A stretch of DNA of 64,000 nucleotides from Burkholderia cepacia (GTDB lineage: Bacteria > Pseudomonadota > Gammaproteobacteria > Burkholderiales > Burkholderiaceae), in the NCBI RefSeq assembly GCF_001039005.1, contig NZ_LDWR01000011.1, forward strand, positions 248,001 through 312,000, written 5' to 3'. The position numbers were made by a program, and so were the translations under genes. Shown here one piece after another: positions 55,100 to 64,000 of this stretch. Every line of letters begins with the position of its first letter. Positions within the stretch are counted from its first letter, which is position 1. The notes beneath the pieces were generated by a model, which worked only from the letters and a program-made list of their open reading frames with translations, did no database searches and was not told the DNA's origin.

Positions 55100-57304
55100 A
55101 TGTCAGCCTCCTCCTCCGCTTCCACGCACGCCGGCGGTCCGCTCGCGGCCTGGTACGCCGCGTTCGGCGACTGGGCCCGCACCGACGGTGCCGCGTGGCT
55201 CTATCTGTTCAAGGCGCTGCTCGCCGCGTTCATCGCAACCGGCGTGTCGATGCGGCTCGACCTGCCCGCACCGAAAACGGCGATGACGACGGTGTTCATC
55301 GTGATGCAGCCGCAAAGCGGCGCGGTGCTCGCGAAGAGCTTCTATCGCGTCGCCGGCACGATCTTCGGGCTCATCGCGACGCTCACATTCGTTGGGCTGT
55401 TCCCGCAGCAGCCGCAGCTGTTCCTGCTGGCGGTCGCGTTGTGGGTCGCGCTGTGCACGGCCGGCGCCGCGCGCAACCGCAACTTCCGCAGCTACGGTTT
55501 CCTGCTGGCCGGTTATACGACCGCGCTGATCGGACTGCCCGCTTCGCAGCACCCGGACGGCGCGTTCATGAGCGCGCTGACGCGGGTGGCCGAAATCATG
55601 GTCGGGATCGTGTCGGCCGGCGTGGTCAGCGCGCTCGTGTTTCCGCAGTACACGGGCGAGCAGATGCGCACGACAGTGCGCAAACGCTTCGGCAGCTTCG
55701 TCGACTACGTCGCGTCGGCGCTGTCGGGCAAGCTCGACCGCGCGCATATCGAAACCATCCATACGCGCTTCGTCGCCGACGTGGTCGGGTTCGAAGCCGC
55801 GCGCAGCATGGCCGTGTTCGAGGATCCGGACACGCGGATGCGCAGCGGCCGCCTCGCGCGGCTGAACAGCGAATTCATGAGCGCGTCGAGCCGTTTCCAT
55901 GCACTGCACCAGTTGATGAACCGGCTGCATGCGATCGGCGCGCAGGCCGCGATCGACGCGATCGAGCCGTACTTCCGCGAGATCGCGCCGCTGCTGCTGA
56001 CGCCGGCCGGCGAACCCGTGCGCACGTCGACCGACGCGGGGCACGCGGCGGAGCAACTGCTCGCGTGGCGCGATGCGCTGCCGCGCCGCATCCGCGCGAC
56101 GCGCGCGGCGCTCGAAACGCAGCCGGACTTTCCGCTGCTCGACTTCGACACGGCCGCCGAACTGCTGTACCGCTTCATTACCGACCTGCACGAGTACGCG
56201 GCCACCTACGCATCGCTGTCGACGCCGACGCACGAACGCGAGCGCTGGATCGAACGCTACGAGCCGCGCACCAACATGACGGCGATGGTGATCGCGGCGA
56301 TCCGCACCGCGACCGTGATCCTCCTGCTCGGCTGGTTCTGGATCGAGACGGCCTGGCCGAGCGGCGTGACGCTCACGCTGACGGCGGCGGCCACCTGCGC
56401 GCTCGCGTCGTCGACGCCGCGGCCGACCGCGATGTCCGCGCAGATGGGCATGGGGACGGCGCTCGCCGTCTGTACCGGCTTCCTGCTGACGTTCGGCATC
56501 TATCCGCACATCGACGGATTCCCGCTGCTGTGCGTCGCCCTCGCGCCGCTCCTCGCGATCGGCATCTTCATGACGTTGAAGCCGAAGCTCGCGGGCTACG
56601 GGATGGGCTACCTGATCTTCTTCAGCTTCCTCGCCGGCCCGGACAACATCACGCACTACGACCCGACCAGCTTCATGAACGACGCGCTCGCGCTCGTGCT
56701 GTCGATGCTGGTGTCGGCGATCGCGTTCGCCGTGCTGTTCCCGCCGACCGCGCCGTGGCTCAAGAAGCGGCTGTTCGCCGACCTGCGCCACCAGGCCGTC
56801 GCGGCCTGCCATGCGCGGCTCGCCGGATTGCGCACGCGTTTCGAGAGCGGTGCACGCGACCTGATGTATCAGGCGCACACGCTGTCGGCCGACCAGCCCG
56901 ACGTGCAGCGCGACGCGCTGCGCTGGATGTTCGCGGTGCTCGAAACCGGCAACGCGGCGATCGACCTGCGCCACGAGCTGGCGGCGCTGCCGCCCGACCC
57001 GCGTTATGCGCCGTCGATGCCGTGGCGTCGTGCGATCGAGACGATGCGCGGCGCGCTGGCGACGCTGTTCTCGAAGCCGAGCGCCGCACGCTTCGATGCG
57101 ACGCTCGCCGCGACCAATGCGGCGATCGACGCGACCCGGCAGGCACTCGACGTGTTCGCACCGTCGCGCGACGAGCGCCACCGGCTGCAGCGCATCCTGA
57201 GCCATCTTCATTTCGTGCGCACGGCACTGCTCGATCCTGAATCGCCGCTCGAGCCGCTTTACCGCAACCGCCCCGTGCGTTCCCAACCTGGAGCCTCGTC
57301 ATGA
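55100..57304 (+). CDS. FUSC-family inner-membrane efflux pump (AaeB/fusaric-acid resistance type)
   Basis: A 734-residue pump with two membrane blocks of five to six helices (about 20-175 and 395-550), each beginning with a conserved stretch (APKTAMTTVFIVMQPQSGAV; ETAWPSGVTLTLTAAATCAL), and cytoplasmic alpha-helical regions after each. The family exports aromatic carboxylic acids. The gene overlaps DUF1656 by four bases (ATGA). Confidence 0.93.
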   Translation: MSASSSASTHAGGPLAAWYAAFGDWARTDGAAWLYLFKALLAAFIATGVSMRLDLPAPKTAMTTVFIVMQPQSGAVLAKSFYRVAGTIFGLIATLTFVGLFPQQPQLFLLAVALWVALCTAGAARNRNFRSYGFLLAGYTTALIGLPASQHPDGAFMSALTRVAEIMVGIVSAGVVSALVFPQYTGEQMRTTVRKRFGSFVDYVASALSGKLDRAHIETIHTRFVADVVGFEAARSMAVFEDPDTRMRSGRLARLNSEFMSASSRFHALHQLMNRLHAIGAQAAIDAIEPYFREIAPLLLTPAGEPVRTSTDAGHAAEQLLAWRDALPRRIRATRAALETQPDFPLLDFDTAAELLYRFITDLHEYAATYASLSTPTHERERWIERYEPRTNMTAMVIAAIRTATVILLLGWFWIETAWPSGVTLTLTAAATCALASSTPRPTAMSAQMGMGTALAVCTGFLLTFGIYPHIDGFPLLCVALAPLLAIGIFMTLKPKLAGYGMGYLIFFSFLAGPDNITHYDPTSFMNDALALVLSMLVSAIAFAVLFPPTAPWLKKRLFADLRHQAVAACHARLAGLRTRFESGARDLMYQAHTLSADQPDVQRDALRWMFAVLETGNAAIDLRHELAALPPDPRYAPSMPWRRAIETMRGALATLFSKPSAARFDATLAATNAAIDATRQALDVFAPSRDERHRLQRILSHLHFVRTALLDPESPLEPLYRNRPVRSQPGASS

Positions 57305-57504
57305 TGCCGCGTGAAATCGCCATTCTCGATGCCTACATGCCCACGGTGGTGCTGATGTTCGTCCTGGGCGCGCTCGCGACCTGGGCCGTCGACCGCCTGC
57401 TTGCCTATACGGGCCTCTACCGGGTCGTCTGGCACCCGTCGCTGTTCCGGGCCTGTCTTCTCGTCTGCATTTGCGGCGGACTGAGTCTTGCCGTTTACCG
57501 TTGA
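57301..57504 (+). CDS. DUF1656 small membrane protein (AaeX-like)
   Basis: A 67-residue protein with two membrane helices (TVVLMFVLGALATWAVDRLL; ACLLVCICGGLSLAVY). It starts MPREIAILDAYMPT-like, the family pattern, and sits between the pump and adaptor genes as in aaeXAB. Its role in the complex is unknown. Confidence 0.92.
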   Translation: MMPREIAILDAYMPTVVLMFVLGALATWAVDRLLAYTGLYRVVWHPSLFRACLLVCICGGLSLAVYR

Positions 57505-57516
57505 TTCCGAACCATC

Positions 57517-58392
57517 ATGATTCTCAGAAAACTCTTCGGCTTCGTCGCGACCGCCGTCATCCTTCTCGTCGCGATCCTGATCGGGCGCTCGCTTTGGGTG
57601 CACTACATGGACGATCCGTGGACGCGCGACGGGCGCGTGCGCGCGGAGATCGTCAACGTCGCGCCGGACGTGTCGGGCGCGATCGTCGAATTGCCCGTGC
57701 ATGACAACCAGCTCGTGAAAAAGGGCGACCTGATCATGCAGATCGACCCGTCGCACTACCAGATCGCGGTCGAGCAGGCGCAGGCCGCCGTTGCCGCCCG
57801 CCGCGCGGAACTGCAAATGCGCCGCGACGACGCGGCCCGCCGCGCGGATCTCGATGCGCTCGTCGTATCGAAGGAAAACCGCGAGAACGCCGCGCACAGT
57901 GCGTCGAGCGCCGATGCGCAATACCAGCAGGCGATCGCCGCGCTCGATGCCGCGAAGCTCAACCTCGAGCGCACGCGCGTCGTCGCGCCGGTCGACGGCT
58001 ACATCACGAACCTGCAGACGTTCAAGGGCAACTACGCGGTGGCCGGCCAGGCGAAGCTCGCGATCGTCGACAGCCACTCGTTCTGGGTGTACGGCTACTT
58101 CGAGGAAACCAAGCTGCCGCGCGTGAAGATCGGCGCGCCGGCCGAAATGCGGCTGATGAGCGGCGGCGTGATGAAGGGCCACGTCGAGAGCATCTCGCGC
58201 GGCATCTACGATCGCGACAACCCGCAAAGCCGCGACCTCGTCGCGGACGTGAACCCGACGTTCAACTGGGTGCGCCTCGCGCAGCGCGTGCCGGTGCGCA
58301 TCCGGATCGACGAGGTGCCGGCCGACGTGGTGCTGTCGGCGGGCACGACCTGCACGGTCATCATCGATCCCGACAAGCAGAAGAAGTCGTAA
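57517..58392 (+). CDS. HlyD/EmrA-family periplasmic adaptor (AaeA-like)
   Basis: A 291-residue adaptor with one N-terminal anchor helix (LFGFVATAVILLVAILIGR), the lipoyl halves NVAPDVSGAIVELPVHDNQL and VVAPVDGYITNLQTFKGNY, a short helical hairpin between them (about 85-150) and a beta-barrel C-terminus. It joins the FUSC pump to the NodT channel and is last in the operon. Confidence 0.93.
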   Translation: MILRKLFGFVATAVILLVAILIGRSLWVHYMDDPWTRDGRVRAEIVNVAPDVSGAIVELPVHDNQLVKKGDLIMQIDPSHYQIAVEQAQAAVAARRAELQMRRDDAARRADLDALVVSKENRENAAHSASSADAQYQQAIAALDAAKLNLERTRVVAPVDGYITNLQTFKGNYAVAGQAKLAIVDSHSFWVYGYFEETKLPRVKIGAPAEMRLMSGGVMKGHVESISRGIYDRDNPQSRDLVADVNPTFNWVRLAQRVPVRIRIDEVPADVVLSAGTTCTVIIDPDKQKKS

Positions 58393-58428
58393 GCGCGGTA
58401 CGGCCGGGTGGCGCCCCGCCCGGCTGCG

Positions 58429-59457
58429 TCATTCCCAGAAGAACCGGTAAGGCAGGAACGGCGACGGGCCGAGCCCGGATTCGCCGAGCATGTTGCGCAA
58501 CCGCATCGCGAAGCCGATGGCGCCGATCACGACGAGTGCGACGATCACGTAGCGGCGCCGGATGCCCGGCACACGCTGCAGCGGCACGAACTGGCAGCTC
58601 ATCGCGAACAGCACGAGCCACTGGAAACGCAGCCCCGCATAGCTGACCCGCGCAAGCGCGAAGCTCGCGATCTCGCAGGCGAACAGGAACCCGAGCGTGC
58701 GCGGCATGCGCGCGAGCAGCGCCCAGCCGGCCACGAGCGTCAGCAGCGCGAGCACGAGCGGCGCGATGCCCGACATCTGCGCCGGCGGAGTGAACGCCGC
58801 ATAGAGGCCGACCTTCGCGAGCAGCGCGTCGTGATGCATCGCGAACAGCACGCCGCCGATCGCGGCCGCCAGCCCCGCATAGCGCAGCAGACGCAGACGC
58901 CGGACCTGCAGCAGCACGACGAGCAGCACCGCCGACACATGCATGCTGGCCGCCGCGGCCGCCAGCGCGATCGACGCACCGCGCCGCCGGTGCGTCCAGG
59001 CGTCCGACGCGATCCTGGCCGCGCAGAACGCGAGGCCATAGCGCAGCCCGCTCATCGCCATGTCGTAGAAGAACAGCGGAAAGATCAGCGTGGCGAACAC
59101 GCACGCGTCCTCGGCGGTCCGCCCGAACGCGACAACACACGTGATGACGATCAGCAGCGACAGGATCGCCGTCGCGATGCGCGGATCGTGGCCGACCCAT
59201 TCGAGCGTACGCACGAGCCACACGAAGCCGGGCTCGAGCGTACGCGGCACGACCTTCAGGTTGCCGCTCCAGATGCCGGCCACGATGTTCTGGTAAATCG
59301 CCGTGTCGGTGCCCGTCCGGCCGCGCAGCACGGCGAACGCGGCGGCCGGCGCAACGCCCGCCGCGAGCCACCGCCATGCGGCCATGCGCGTGCGCATGCC
59401 GATCGCGGCGGAGACCAGCATGCACAGGTATCCGCTCAGGTAAATCGTTACTGTCAT
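58429..59457 (-). CDS. EpsG-family polytopic membrane protein
   Basis: A 342-residue protein with nine to ten hydrophobic helices. GRTGTDTAIYQNIVAGI, LEPGFVWLVRTLEWVGHDPR and FFYDMAMSGLRYGLAFC are EpsG-like segments, a family of putative polysaccharide polymerases. No glycosyltransferases or polymer export genes lie nearby, so it is an orphan here. Start ATG 59457 is preferred because the upstream frame is not hydrophobic. Confidence 0.82.
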   Translation of the reverse strand: MTVTIYLSGYLCMLVSAAIGMRTRMAAWRWLAAGVAPAAAFAVLRGRTGTDTAIYQNIVAGIWSGNLKVVPRTLEPGFVWLVRTLEWVGHDPRIATAILSLLIVITCVVAFGRTAEDACVFATLIFPLFFYDMAMSGLRYGLAFCAARIASDAWTHRRRGASIALAAAAASMHVSAVLLVVLLQVRRLRLLRYAGLAAAIGGVLFAMHHDALLAKVGLYAAFTPPAQMSGIAPLVLALLTLVAGWALLARMPRTLGFLFACEIASFALARVSYAGLRFQWLVLFAMSCQFVPLQRVPGIRRRYVIVALVVIGAIGFAMRLRNMLGESGLGPSPFLPYRFFWE

Positions 59458-59646
59458 TGTTATGAATGACCCGCTCGGTGCGTCGGTGCATCGGTGTCGA
59501 TGCGCGCGCGGCGGGTTCTGGCCCCTACTGTGTGGACGCGCATTGTAGGGGAATGCGCGCCGTGCGGCCGCCGATTTCGTCATCGATCGGCGGGTAGCCG
59601 GCGGGAAACGCGCGTCGCGGGCGACCGGCCCGCGACCGCGCTGCGG

Positions 59647-61320
59647 TCAGGCCGCGATGCGAAAGCGCCCGACCAGCGACTTCAATGCCTGGGCCTGCTC
59701 GTCGAGCGCGTTCGCCGCGGCGGCCGCCTGTTCGACGAGTGCCGCGTTCTGCTGGGTGCCTGAGTCCATCTGCGTGACCGCACGGCCGATCTCTTCGATC
59801 CCGGCGCTCTGCTCGTCCGATGCCGCGGAAATCTCGCCGATGATGTCGGTCACGCGCTTGACCGCGCGCACGACGTCGCCCATCGTGCGGCCCGCATCGT
59901 GCGCGAGCGCCGCGCCGTTCGCGACGCGCTCGACCGACGCGCCGATCAGCGCGCGGATCTCCTTCGCCGCGGTCGCCGCGCGCTGCGCGAGCAGGCGCAC
60001 CTCGCCCGCGACCACCGAGAAGCCGCGCCCCTGCTCGCCGGCGCGCGCGGCCTCGACTGCCGCGTTCAACGCGAGAATGTTGGTCTGGAACGCGATCCCC
60101 TCGATCGTCCCGATGATGTCGCGAATGTTCTTCGCGCTGTCGTCGATCTCGCTCATCGTCGCGACCACCCGCCCGACGACTTCACCGCCCGTCTCCGCGA
60201 CGGCCGACGCATTGGCCGCGAGCGTGCTCGCCTGGCGCGCATTCTCGGCGTTCTGCCGCACGGTCGACGTGAGCTGCTCCATGCTGGCCGCGGTGCGCTC
60301 GAGCGCGACGGCCTGCTGCTCGGTGCGCCGCGACAGGTCGAGGTTGCCGGTCGAGATCTCGCCGGACGCGGACGCGATGGCCTCGGCGCTGACGGCGATC
60401 TCGCCGACGGTCGCCGCGAGCCCGGTCTGCATCTCGGCCAGCGCGCGCACCATGCTGTCGCGGTCGTGCCGGCCGAGCGTGATCGGCCGCGTCAGGTCGC
60501 CGCGCGCGATGTCCGCGGCGATCGCCTTCGCATGCGCGGGCTCGCCGCCGAGTTGCGACGCGAGGCGGCGCACGACGCGCTCTGCAATCACGATCGCGAG
60601 CACGATCAGCGCGGCCGTCATCGCCGCGATCATCGCGAACGACGACGAGAAGATGGTGGCGGACGCATCGAGCGTCGCCTTCGACTTCGCGCCGCGCGTC
60701 TTCACGAGGTCGGCGACGAGTTTCTCGAGCTTGCCGGTTTCGACCAGCAGCGACACGTCTTGCGTACCGACCTGCCAGTTCATCTGCGACAGGTCGAGCG
60801 GCTGCGCGCGCACCAGCGCGACGAAATCGCGCAGATGCGCGCTCCACGTGCCGACAGCCGTCGAGAACGCGCGCAGCCGCGCCGAATCGTCGGCATCGGC
60901 CGGATCGGCGTAGCGCTGCAGCGTGCCGAGCGCCTGCCCGATCGACGCGAGCCCCGCGCCGACCTCGGCGCCCAGTTCGTCGCGCTCCTTCGCGGTGGTG
61001 GCGGTCAGCAGCATCTTCTGTGCACGGCTCGCCCGCAGCAGCTCCGCCCGGACCTCCTGCGCCGCGCGGCTCGCGACGTGGCCCTGCTCGTAGACCGAAG
61101 CAATCGACGCGTTCAGCCGGCTGATCTGCCACAGCGAAAACACGCCGATCGCGAGCGTGCCGGCCAGCAGGATCGCGAATGCGGCGCGCAAGGTTGACTT
61201 GACGGCCCACGGCCGGCGCTCGCGACGCGCCGCTCGCGGGCGCCGTGCGGCGCGACCGGCGGCAACGCGGGGTGCGGCGGCGGCCGCACCTGGCTGCGGA
61301 TGCAATGATGCTGCTTTCAT
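59647..61320 (-). CDS. Methyl-accepting chemotaxis protein
   Basis: A 557-residue chemoreceptor. A basic cytoplasmic N-terminal stretch of 43 residues precedes TM1 ([19 protein letters not shown]), followed by a periplasmic four-helix type sensor (about 65-245), TM2 ([19 protein letters not shown]), HAMP and the signalling domain. The tip hairpin ([20 protein letters not shown], then [19 protein letters not shown]) is canonical. No CheR/CheB pentapeptide is present. Ligand is unknown. Confidence 0.94.
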   Translation of the reverse strand: MKAASLHPQPGAAAAAPRVAAGRAARRPRAARRERRPWAVKSTLRAAFAILLAGTLAIGVFSLWQISRLNASIASVYEQGHVASRAAQEVRAELLRASRAQKMLLTATTAKERDELGAEVGAGLASIGQALGTLQRYADPADADDSARLRAFSTAVGTWSAHLRDFVALVRAQPLDLSQMNWQVGTQDVSLLVETGKLEKLVADLVKTRGAKSKATLDASATIFSSSFAMIAAMTAALIVLAIVIAERVVRRLASQLGGEPAHAKAIAADIARGDLTRPITLGRHDRDSMVRALAEMQTGLAATVGEIAVSAEAIASASGEISTGNLDLSRRTEQQAVALERTAASMEQLTSTVRQNAENARQASTLAANASAVAETGGEVVGRVVATMSEIDDSAKNIRDIIGTIEGIAFQTNILALNAAVEAARAGEQGRGFSVVAGEVRLLAQRAATAAKEIRALIGASVERVANGAALAHDAGRTMGDVVRAVKRVTDIIGEISAASDEQSAGIEEIGRAVTQMDSGTQQNAALVEQAAAAANALDEQAQALKSLVGRFRIAA

Positions 61321-61724
61321 CGATATATCCCCGTATGGATCACGCTGCCGGAAAGGTCGGTTCCGGCGGTCCGCGACGGCTGGCCATGCCGCGCGTCCTG
61401 CGCCCGCACGGCGGGTAGCCGGTGCCGGGCGCGGCGCGCCTGTTGTCATTGGGTTCATCTACGGCCGCCACCGCCGTTTCTTGAGTCCGGTCATACACGG
61501 ATCCGGGCCCCGGCGCGGCTCCGCGGACAGGCGGACGCGCCGCCAGCGTTATACCCGGTCAAAAAAAACGGCACCGGCCGATCCGTCACATGAATGTCCG
61601 ATTCGCGATAAAACTTGGCCTGACATTCTCGATACGCCACATTACACTTCTTTGACGCAGCAACGATTCAAAACGCGCCGATCCCCATCAGAGCGCGCCC
61701 GTCACCTCAACTCGTTCAGCTCAC
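61321..61724. other. 404-bp divergent intergenic region
   Basis: No gene is seen. The MFS promoter is proposed at 61620-61648. The chemoreceptor promoter should lie toward 61330-61500 but no convincing signal was found. TAAAACTT-N11-CTCGATAC at 61609-61635 only weakly resembles sigma-28 sites. Confidence 0.35.
61620..61648 (+). promoter_or_regulatory. Candidate sigma-70 promoter of the Fsr-type MFS gene
   Basis: CTGACA (61620-61625, 5/6), 17 bases, TACACT (61643-61648, 4/6), about 75 bp before the ATG at 61725. Confidence 0.45.
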
Positions 61725-62963
61725 ATGGAAACCAGCCTCGACACCGGAGCCGCCGGCGCAGCCGCCGCCCAGCCGTCCGCGCCACCCGTTGCCCGCACCG
61801 TCTATCCGGTGCTCGGCGCGATCAGCTTCTCGCACATGCTCAACGACATGATCCAGTCGTTGATCCTCGCGATCTACCCGATGCTCAAGAGCCAGTTCGC
61901 GCTGTCGTTCGCGCAGATCGGCCTGATCACGCTCACCTACCAGATCACCGCGTCGCTGCTGCAGCCGCTCGTCGGCCTCTATACCGACAAGCGCCCGAAG
62001 CCGTATTCGCTGCCGGTCGGCATGGGCTTCACGCTTGCGGGGCTGCTGCTGATGTCGGTCGCGCCGAGCTTCCCGGTACTGCTGGTGGCCGCGGCGCTCG
62101 TCGGCTGCGGTTCGTCGGTGTTCCATCCTGAATCGTCGCGTGTCGCGCGGATGGCGTCGGGCGGCCAGCACGGGCTCGCGCAGTCGGTGTTCCAGGTCGG
62201 CGGCAACGCGGGTTCCGCACTCGGGCCGCTGCTCGCCGCGCTCGTGATCATTCCGCACGGCCAGCACAGCATCGCGTGGTTCTCGGCGGCCGCGCTCGTC
62301 GCGATGGTCGTGCTCACGCAGATCGGCCACTGGTACAAGAAGCATCCGTCGATGAAGAAGAAGGCCGTGTCGGCCGGCCACCCGACGCTGTCGCGCGGCC
62401 GCGTGATCGGCGCGATCGGCGTGCTGGTGCTGCTCGTGTTCTCGAAGTACTTCTACCTTGCGAGCATCAACAGCTATTTCACGTTCTACCTGATCGACAA
62501 GTTCCACCTGTCGGTGCAGGCCGCGCAGATCCACCTGTTCGTGTTCCTCGCGGCCGTGGCGGCCGGCACGCTGATCGGCGGGCCCGTCGGCGACCGGATC
62601 GGCCGCAAGTACGTGATCTGGGTATCGATTCTCGGCGTCGCGCCGTTCACGCTGCTGCTGCCGTACGCGAACCTGTTCTGGACGAGCGTGCTGACCGTGA
62701 TCATCGGCATCGTGCTGGCGTCGGCGTTTGCCGCGATCCTCGTCTACGCGACGGAACTGATGCCCGGCAAGGTCGGGATGGTCGCGGGCCTGTTCTTCGG
62801 CTTCGCGTTCGGCCTGGGCGGCGTCGGCGCGGCCGTGCTCGGCCAGCTCGCCGACGCGACGAGCATCCCGTTTGTCTACAAGGTGTGCTCGTTCCTGCCG
62901 CTGATCGGCGTGCTGACGGTGTTCCTGCCGAACCTCGAAAGCAGCCGGCGCAAGAAGGCGTGA
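61725..62963 (+). CDS. MFS transporter of the fosmidomycin-resistance (Fsr) type
   Basis: A 412-residue MFS protein with 12 hydrophobic segments. GAISFSHMLNDMIQSLILAIYP and GLYTDKRPKPYSLPVGMGF (motif A-like loop) followed by SSVFHPESSRVARMASGGQHG, with its FHP/GQHG core, are hallmarks of Fsr-like exporters. The compound exported here is unknown; Fsr exports fosmidomycin in E. coli. Monocistronic. Confidence 0.9.
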   Translation: METSLDTGAAGAAAAQPSAPPVARTVYPVLGAISFSHMLNDMIQSLILAIYPMLKSQFALSFAQIGLITLTYQITASLLQPLVGLYTDKRPKPYSLPVGMGFTLAGLLLMSVAPSFPVLLVAAALVGCGSSVFHPESSRVARMASGGQHGLAQSVFQVGGNAGSALGPLLAALVIIPHGQHSIAWFSAAALVAMVVLTQIGHWYKKHPSMKKKAVSAGHPTLSRGRVIGAIGVLVLLVFSKYFYLASINSYFTFYLIDKFHLSVQAAQIHLFVFLAAVAAGTLIGGPVGDRIGRKYVIWVSILGVAPFTLLLPYANLFWTSVLTVIIGIVLASAFAAILVYATELMPGKVGMVAGLFFGFAFGLGGVGAAVLGQLADATSIPFVYKVCSFLPLIGVLTVFLPNLESSRRKKA

Positions 62964-62964
62964 C

Positions 62965-63008
62965 AAGCCGGCCGCGGCGTGCGCGCCGCGGCCGGTCGAC
63001 CGGCTTGA
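62965..63008. other. GC-rich nested hairpin between the MFS and MTAN genes
   Basis: CCGCGGCG-TGCG-CGCCGCGG with outer AAGCCGG/CCGGCTT arms. No T-run follows, so it may be a weak or Rho-assisted terminator for the convergent genes. Confidence 0.35.
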
Positions 63009-63029
63009 AAGGAGAAAACGGCGGCGGCT

Positions 63030-63827
63030 TCAGGCCGCCGTCGTCGCATGCAGCGTCAGGAAACGCTTGAGGATGCCGGACGAATAGCTGCTCGCGATCG
63101 CCGACAGGAAGTGCGAGAACGACTGCGTCGCGTGATCGTCGGCCGTATCGGAGATCGTGCGCACGAGCGCGAACGGCACGTCGTGTTCCGCGCACACCTG
63201 CGCGATCGCCGCCCCTTCCATTTCGACCGCGAGCGCGTCCGGCAGCGCATCGCGCAGCGCGACGACCTCGCTCTCGCTCGACACGAACCGGTCGCCGCTG
63301 ATGATGAGCCCGGCGTGCAGTTGCGCGCCGGCCAGCCCGAAGCGCTCGGCGAACAACGCGCCCTCTTCCGCGACGAACAGCGTGCACGCGGCCCTGAGAC
63401 GGGTCGTCAGCTCCGCGTCGGTCGCGAAACGCGTGATGCCGAGCAGCGGCACCTCGTAGCGCGGAAAGAGCGGCGACGCGTCGAGGTCGTGCTGCAACAG
63501 CGTGTCGGCCACGACGACGTCGCCGACGCGCACCGTGCGCGACACGCCGCCCGCGACGCCGGTGAACACGACACCGGCGACGCCGAACACGTGGATCAGC
63601 GCGCTGACCGTCGCGGCGGCCGCGACCTTGCCGACCCGCGCGAGCGTGACGACGCAGGCCGCGCCGTGCACGGTGCCGACGTGATAATCGCGGCGGCCGA
63701 GCGTGACCGTCTTCATCGCGCCGTCGGCGCGCATCGCGGCGATCAGGTCGCCGAGTTCCTCGGGCAGCGCGGCCAGAATGCCGAGCGGGCGCGCCGCCGG
63801 CGTCACATCCGTGTCGATACCCATCAT
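63030..63827 (-). CDS. mtnN: 5'-methylthioadenosine/S-adenosylhomocysteine nucleosidase
   Basis: Cleaves MTA and SAH to adenine and the thioribose in the activated methyl cycle. The 265-residue protein has LGILAALPEELGDLIAAM at its start (the Glu participates in catalysis), VVFTGVAGGVSRTVRVGDVVVAD, and the C-terminal AVEMEGAAIAQVCAEHDVPF and RTISDTADD (nucleoside and adenine-binding residues). ATG 63827 overlaps the uvrD stop (ATGA), showing coupling. Confidence 0.92.
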   Translation of the reverse strand: MMGIDTDVTPAARPLGILAALPEELGDLIAAMRADGAMKTVTLGRRDYHVGTVHGAACVVTLARVGKVAAAATVSALIHVFGVAGVVFTGVAGGVSRTVRVGDVVVADTLLQHDLDASPLFPRYEVPLLGITRFATDAELTTRLRAACTLFVAEEGALFAERFGLAGAQLHAGLIISGDRFVSSESEVVALRDALPDALAVEMEGAAIAQVCAEHDVPFALVRTISDTADDHATQSFSHFLSAIASSYSSGILKRFLTLHATTAA

Positions 63828-64000
63828 TCCACCGCCTGCAGTTTCGCGACCGCGAGCGCGAGCCACTTCTCGCCGTGCCGCTTGAACTTCACCTGTGCCT
63901 TCGCATCGGTGCCGTTGCCTTCGAGCGCGGTCACCGTGCCTTCGCCGAACTTGGTATGGAACACCTGCTGGCCGACCCGGAAGCCGGTGTCGGCCGCGCG
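63824..64000 (-). CDS. uvrD: C-terminal end of UvrD/PcrA-type DNA helicase (partial)
   Basis: The minus strand from the window edge encodes 58 residues ending at TGA (63824-63826). GFRVGQQVFHTKFGEGTVT, then AQVKFKRHGEKWLALAVAKL, match the C-terminal Tudor-like domain of UvrD/PcrA helicases (FGEGTVT is characteristic). The catalytic part is beyond the window. mtnN follows with a four-base overlap. Confidence 0.85.
   Translation of the reverse strand, partial: RAADTGFRVGQQVFHTKFGEGTVTALEGNGTDAKAQVKFKRHGEKWLALAVAKLQAVE

Noticed and set aside
55103..57286. A 727-codon minus-strand frame opposite the FUSC pump gene
   Set aside because: Antisense shadow produced by high GC third positions; Arg/His-rich and without domain features.
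61609..61635. Sigma-28-like sequence TAAAACTT-N11-CTCGATAC
   Set aside because: It points toward the MFS exporter, not the chemoreceptor, has several mismatches, and overlaps a better sigma-70 candidate.

Overview
The window is a gene-dense, GC-rich stretch with strong G/C third-position codon bias. It reads as the primary chromosome of a Burkholderia, most likely of the B. cepacia complex. That assignment rests on protein character and gene order, not on a database search. Nearly everything is core genome. There is no prophage, integron, CRISPR array or intact insertion sequence; the only mobile trace is one stand-alone transposase N-terminal domain at 15189-15590.

Layout. 1-2469: EmrA (5' cut by the window edge) and EmrB, a tripartite multidrug export pair, ending in a bidirectional terminator. 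2553-9200 (minus): the translation/transcription operon rimP-nusA-infB-rbfA-truB, with a promoter and a leader terminator upstream of rimP. 9434-12307 (minus): rluB and scpB. 12580-14760 (minus): a LysR regulator followed by an aminotransferase. 15189-20389: a looser zone of small genes, including the transposase-domain ORF, two small exported proteins, a YdcF-type protein, an ABM-fold monooxygenase, bamC and a possible unannotated 51-residue ORF. 20530-25251: tRNA-Pro(GGG), a methyltransferase, an exported tyrosine phosphatase and a large lipoprotein built from two tandem repeats. 25340-33226 (minus): the classical thrS-infC-rpmI-rplT-pheS-pheT-ihfA cluster plus a MerR regulator; infC starts with AUC. 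33498-37273 (minus): tRNA-Val(GAC), relA, a RidA protein and an alpha/beta hydrolase.

37463-44022: a 3-oxoacid CoA-transferase pair, a PAS-LuxR regulator, a thioesterase, an SDR enzyme and, divergently, ETF:ubiquinone oxidoreductase, then aroC. These suggest acyl-CoA/ketone-body catabolism feeding the quinone pool. A near-perfect 16-bp palindrome lies in the SDR/ETF-QO divergent region. 44275-52290: an LplT-type transporter fused to an acyltransferase, a CBS protein, DUF962 and YihY membrane proteins, a WrbA-type quinone reductase with a DUF2069 protein, an FAD oxidoreductase and a metallophosphoesterase. 52408-58392: a LysR regulator divergent from a four-gene aromatic-acid/fusaric-acid type efflux operon (outer membrane factor, FUSC pump, DUF1656, HlyD adaptor). 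58429-64000: an EpsG-like membrane protein, a chemoreceptor, an Fsr-type MFS exporter, MTA/SAH nucleosidase and the 3' end of uvrD.

The most interesting points are regulatory. They are a short leader with a terminator and a competing repeat ahead of rimP, the AUC start of infC, operator-like palindromes in two divergent regions, and a compact promoter-ORF-terminator unit at 18733-19020. Among proteins, the two-repeat lipoprotein and the RluB with a glycine/arginine/asparagine-rich tail stand out.
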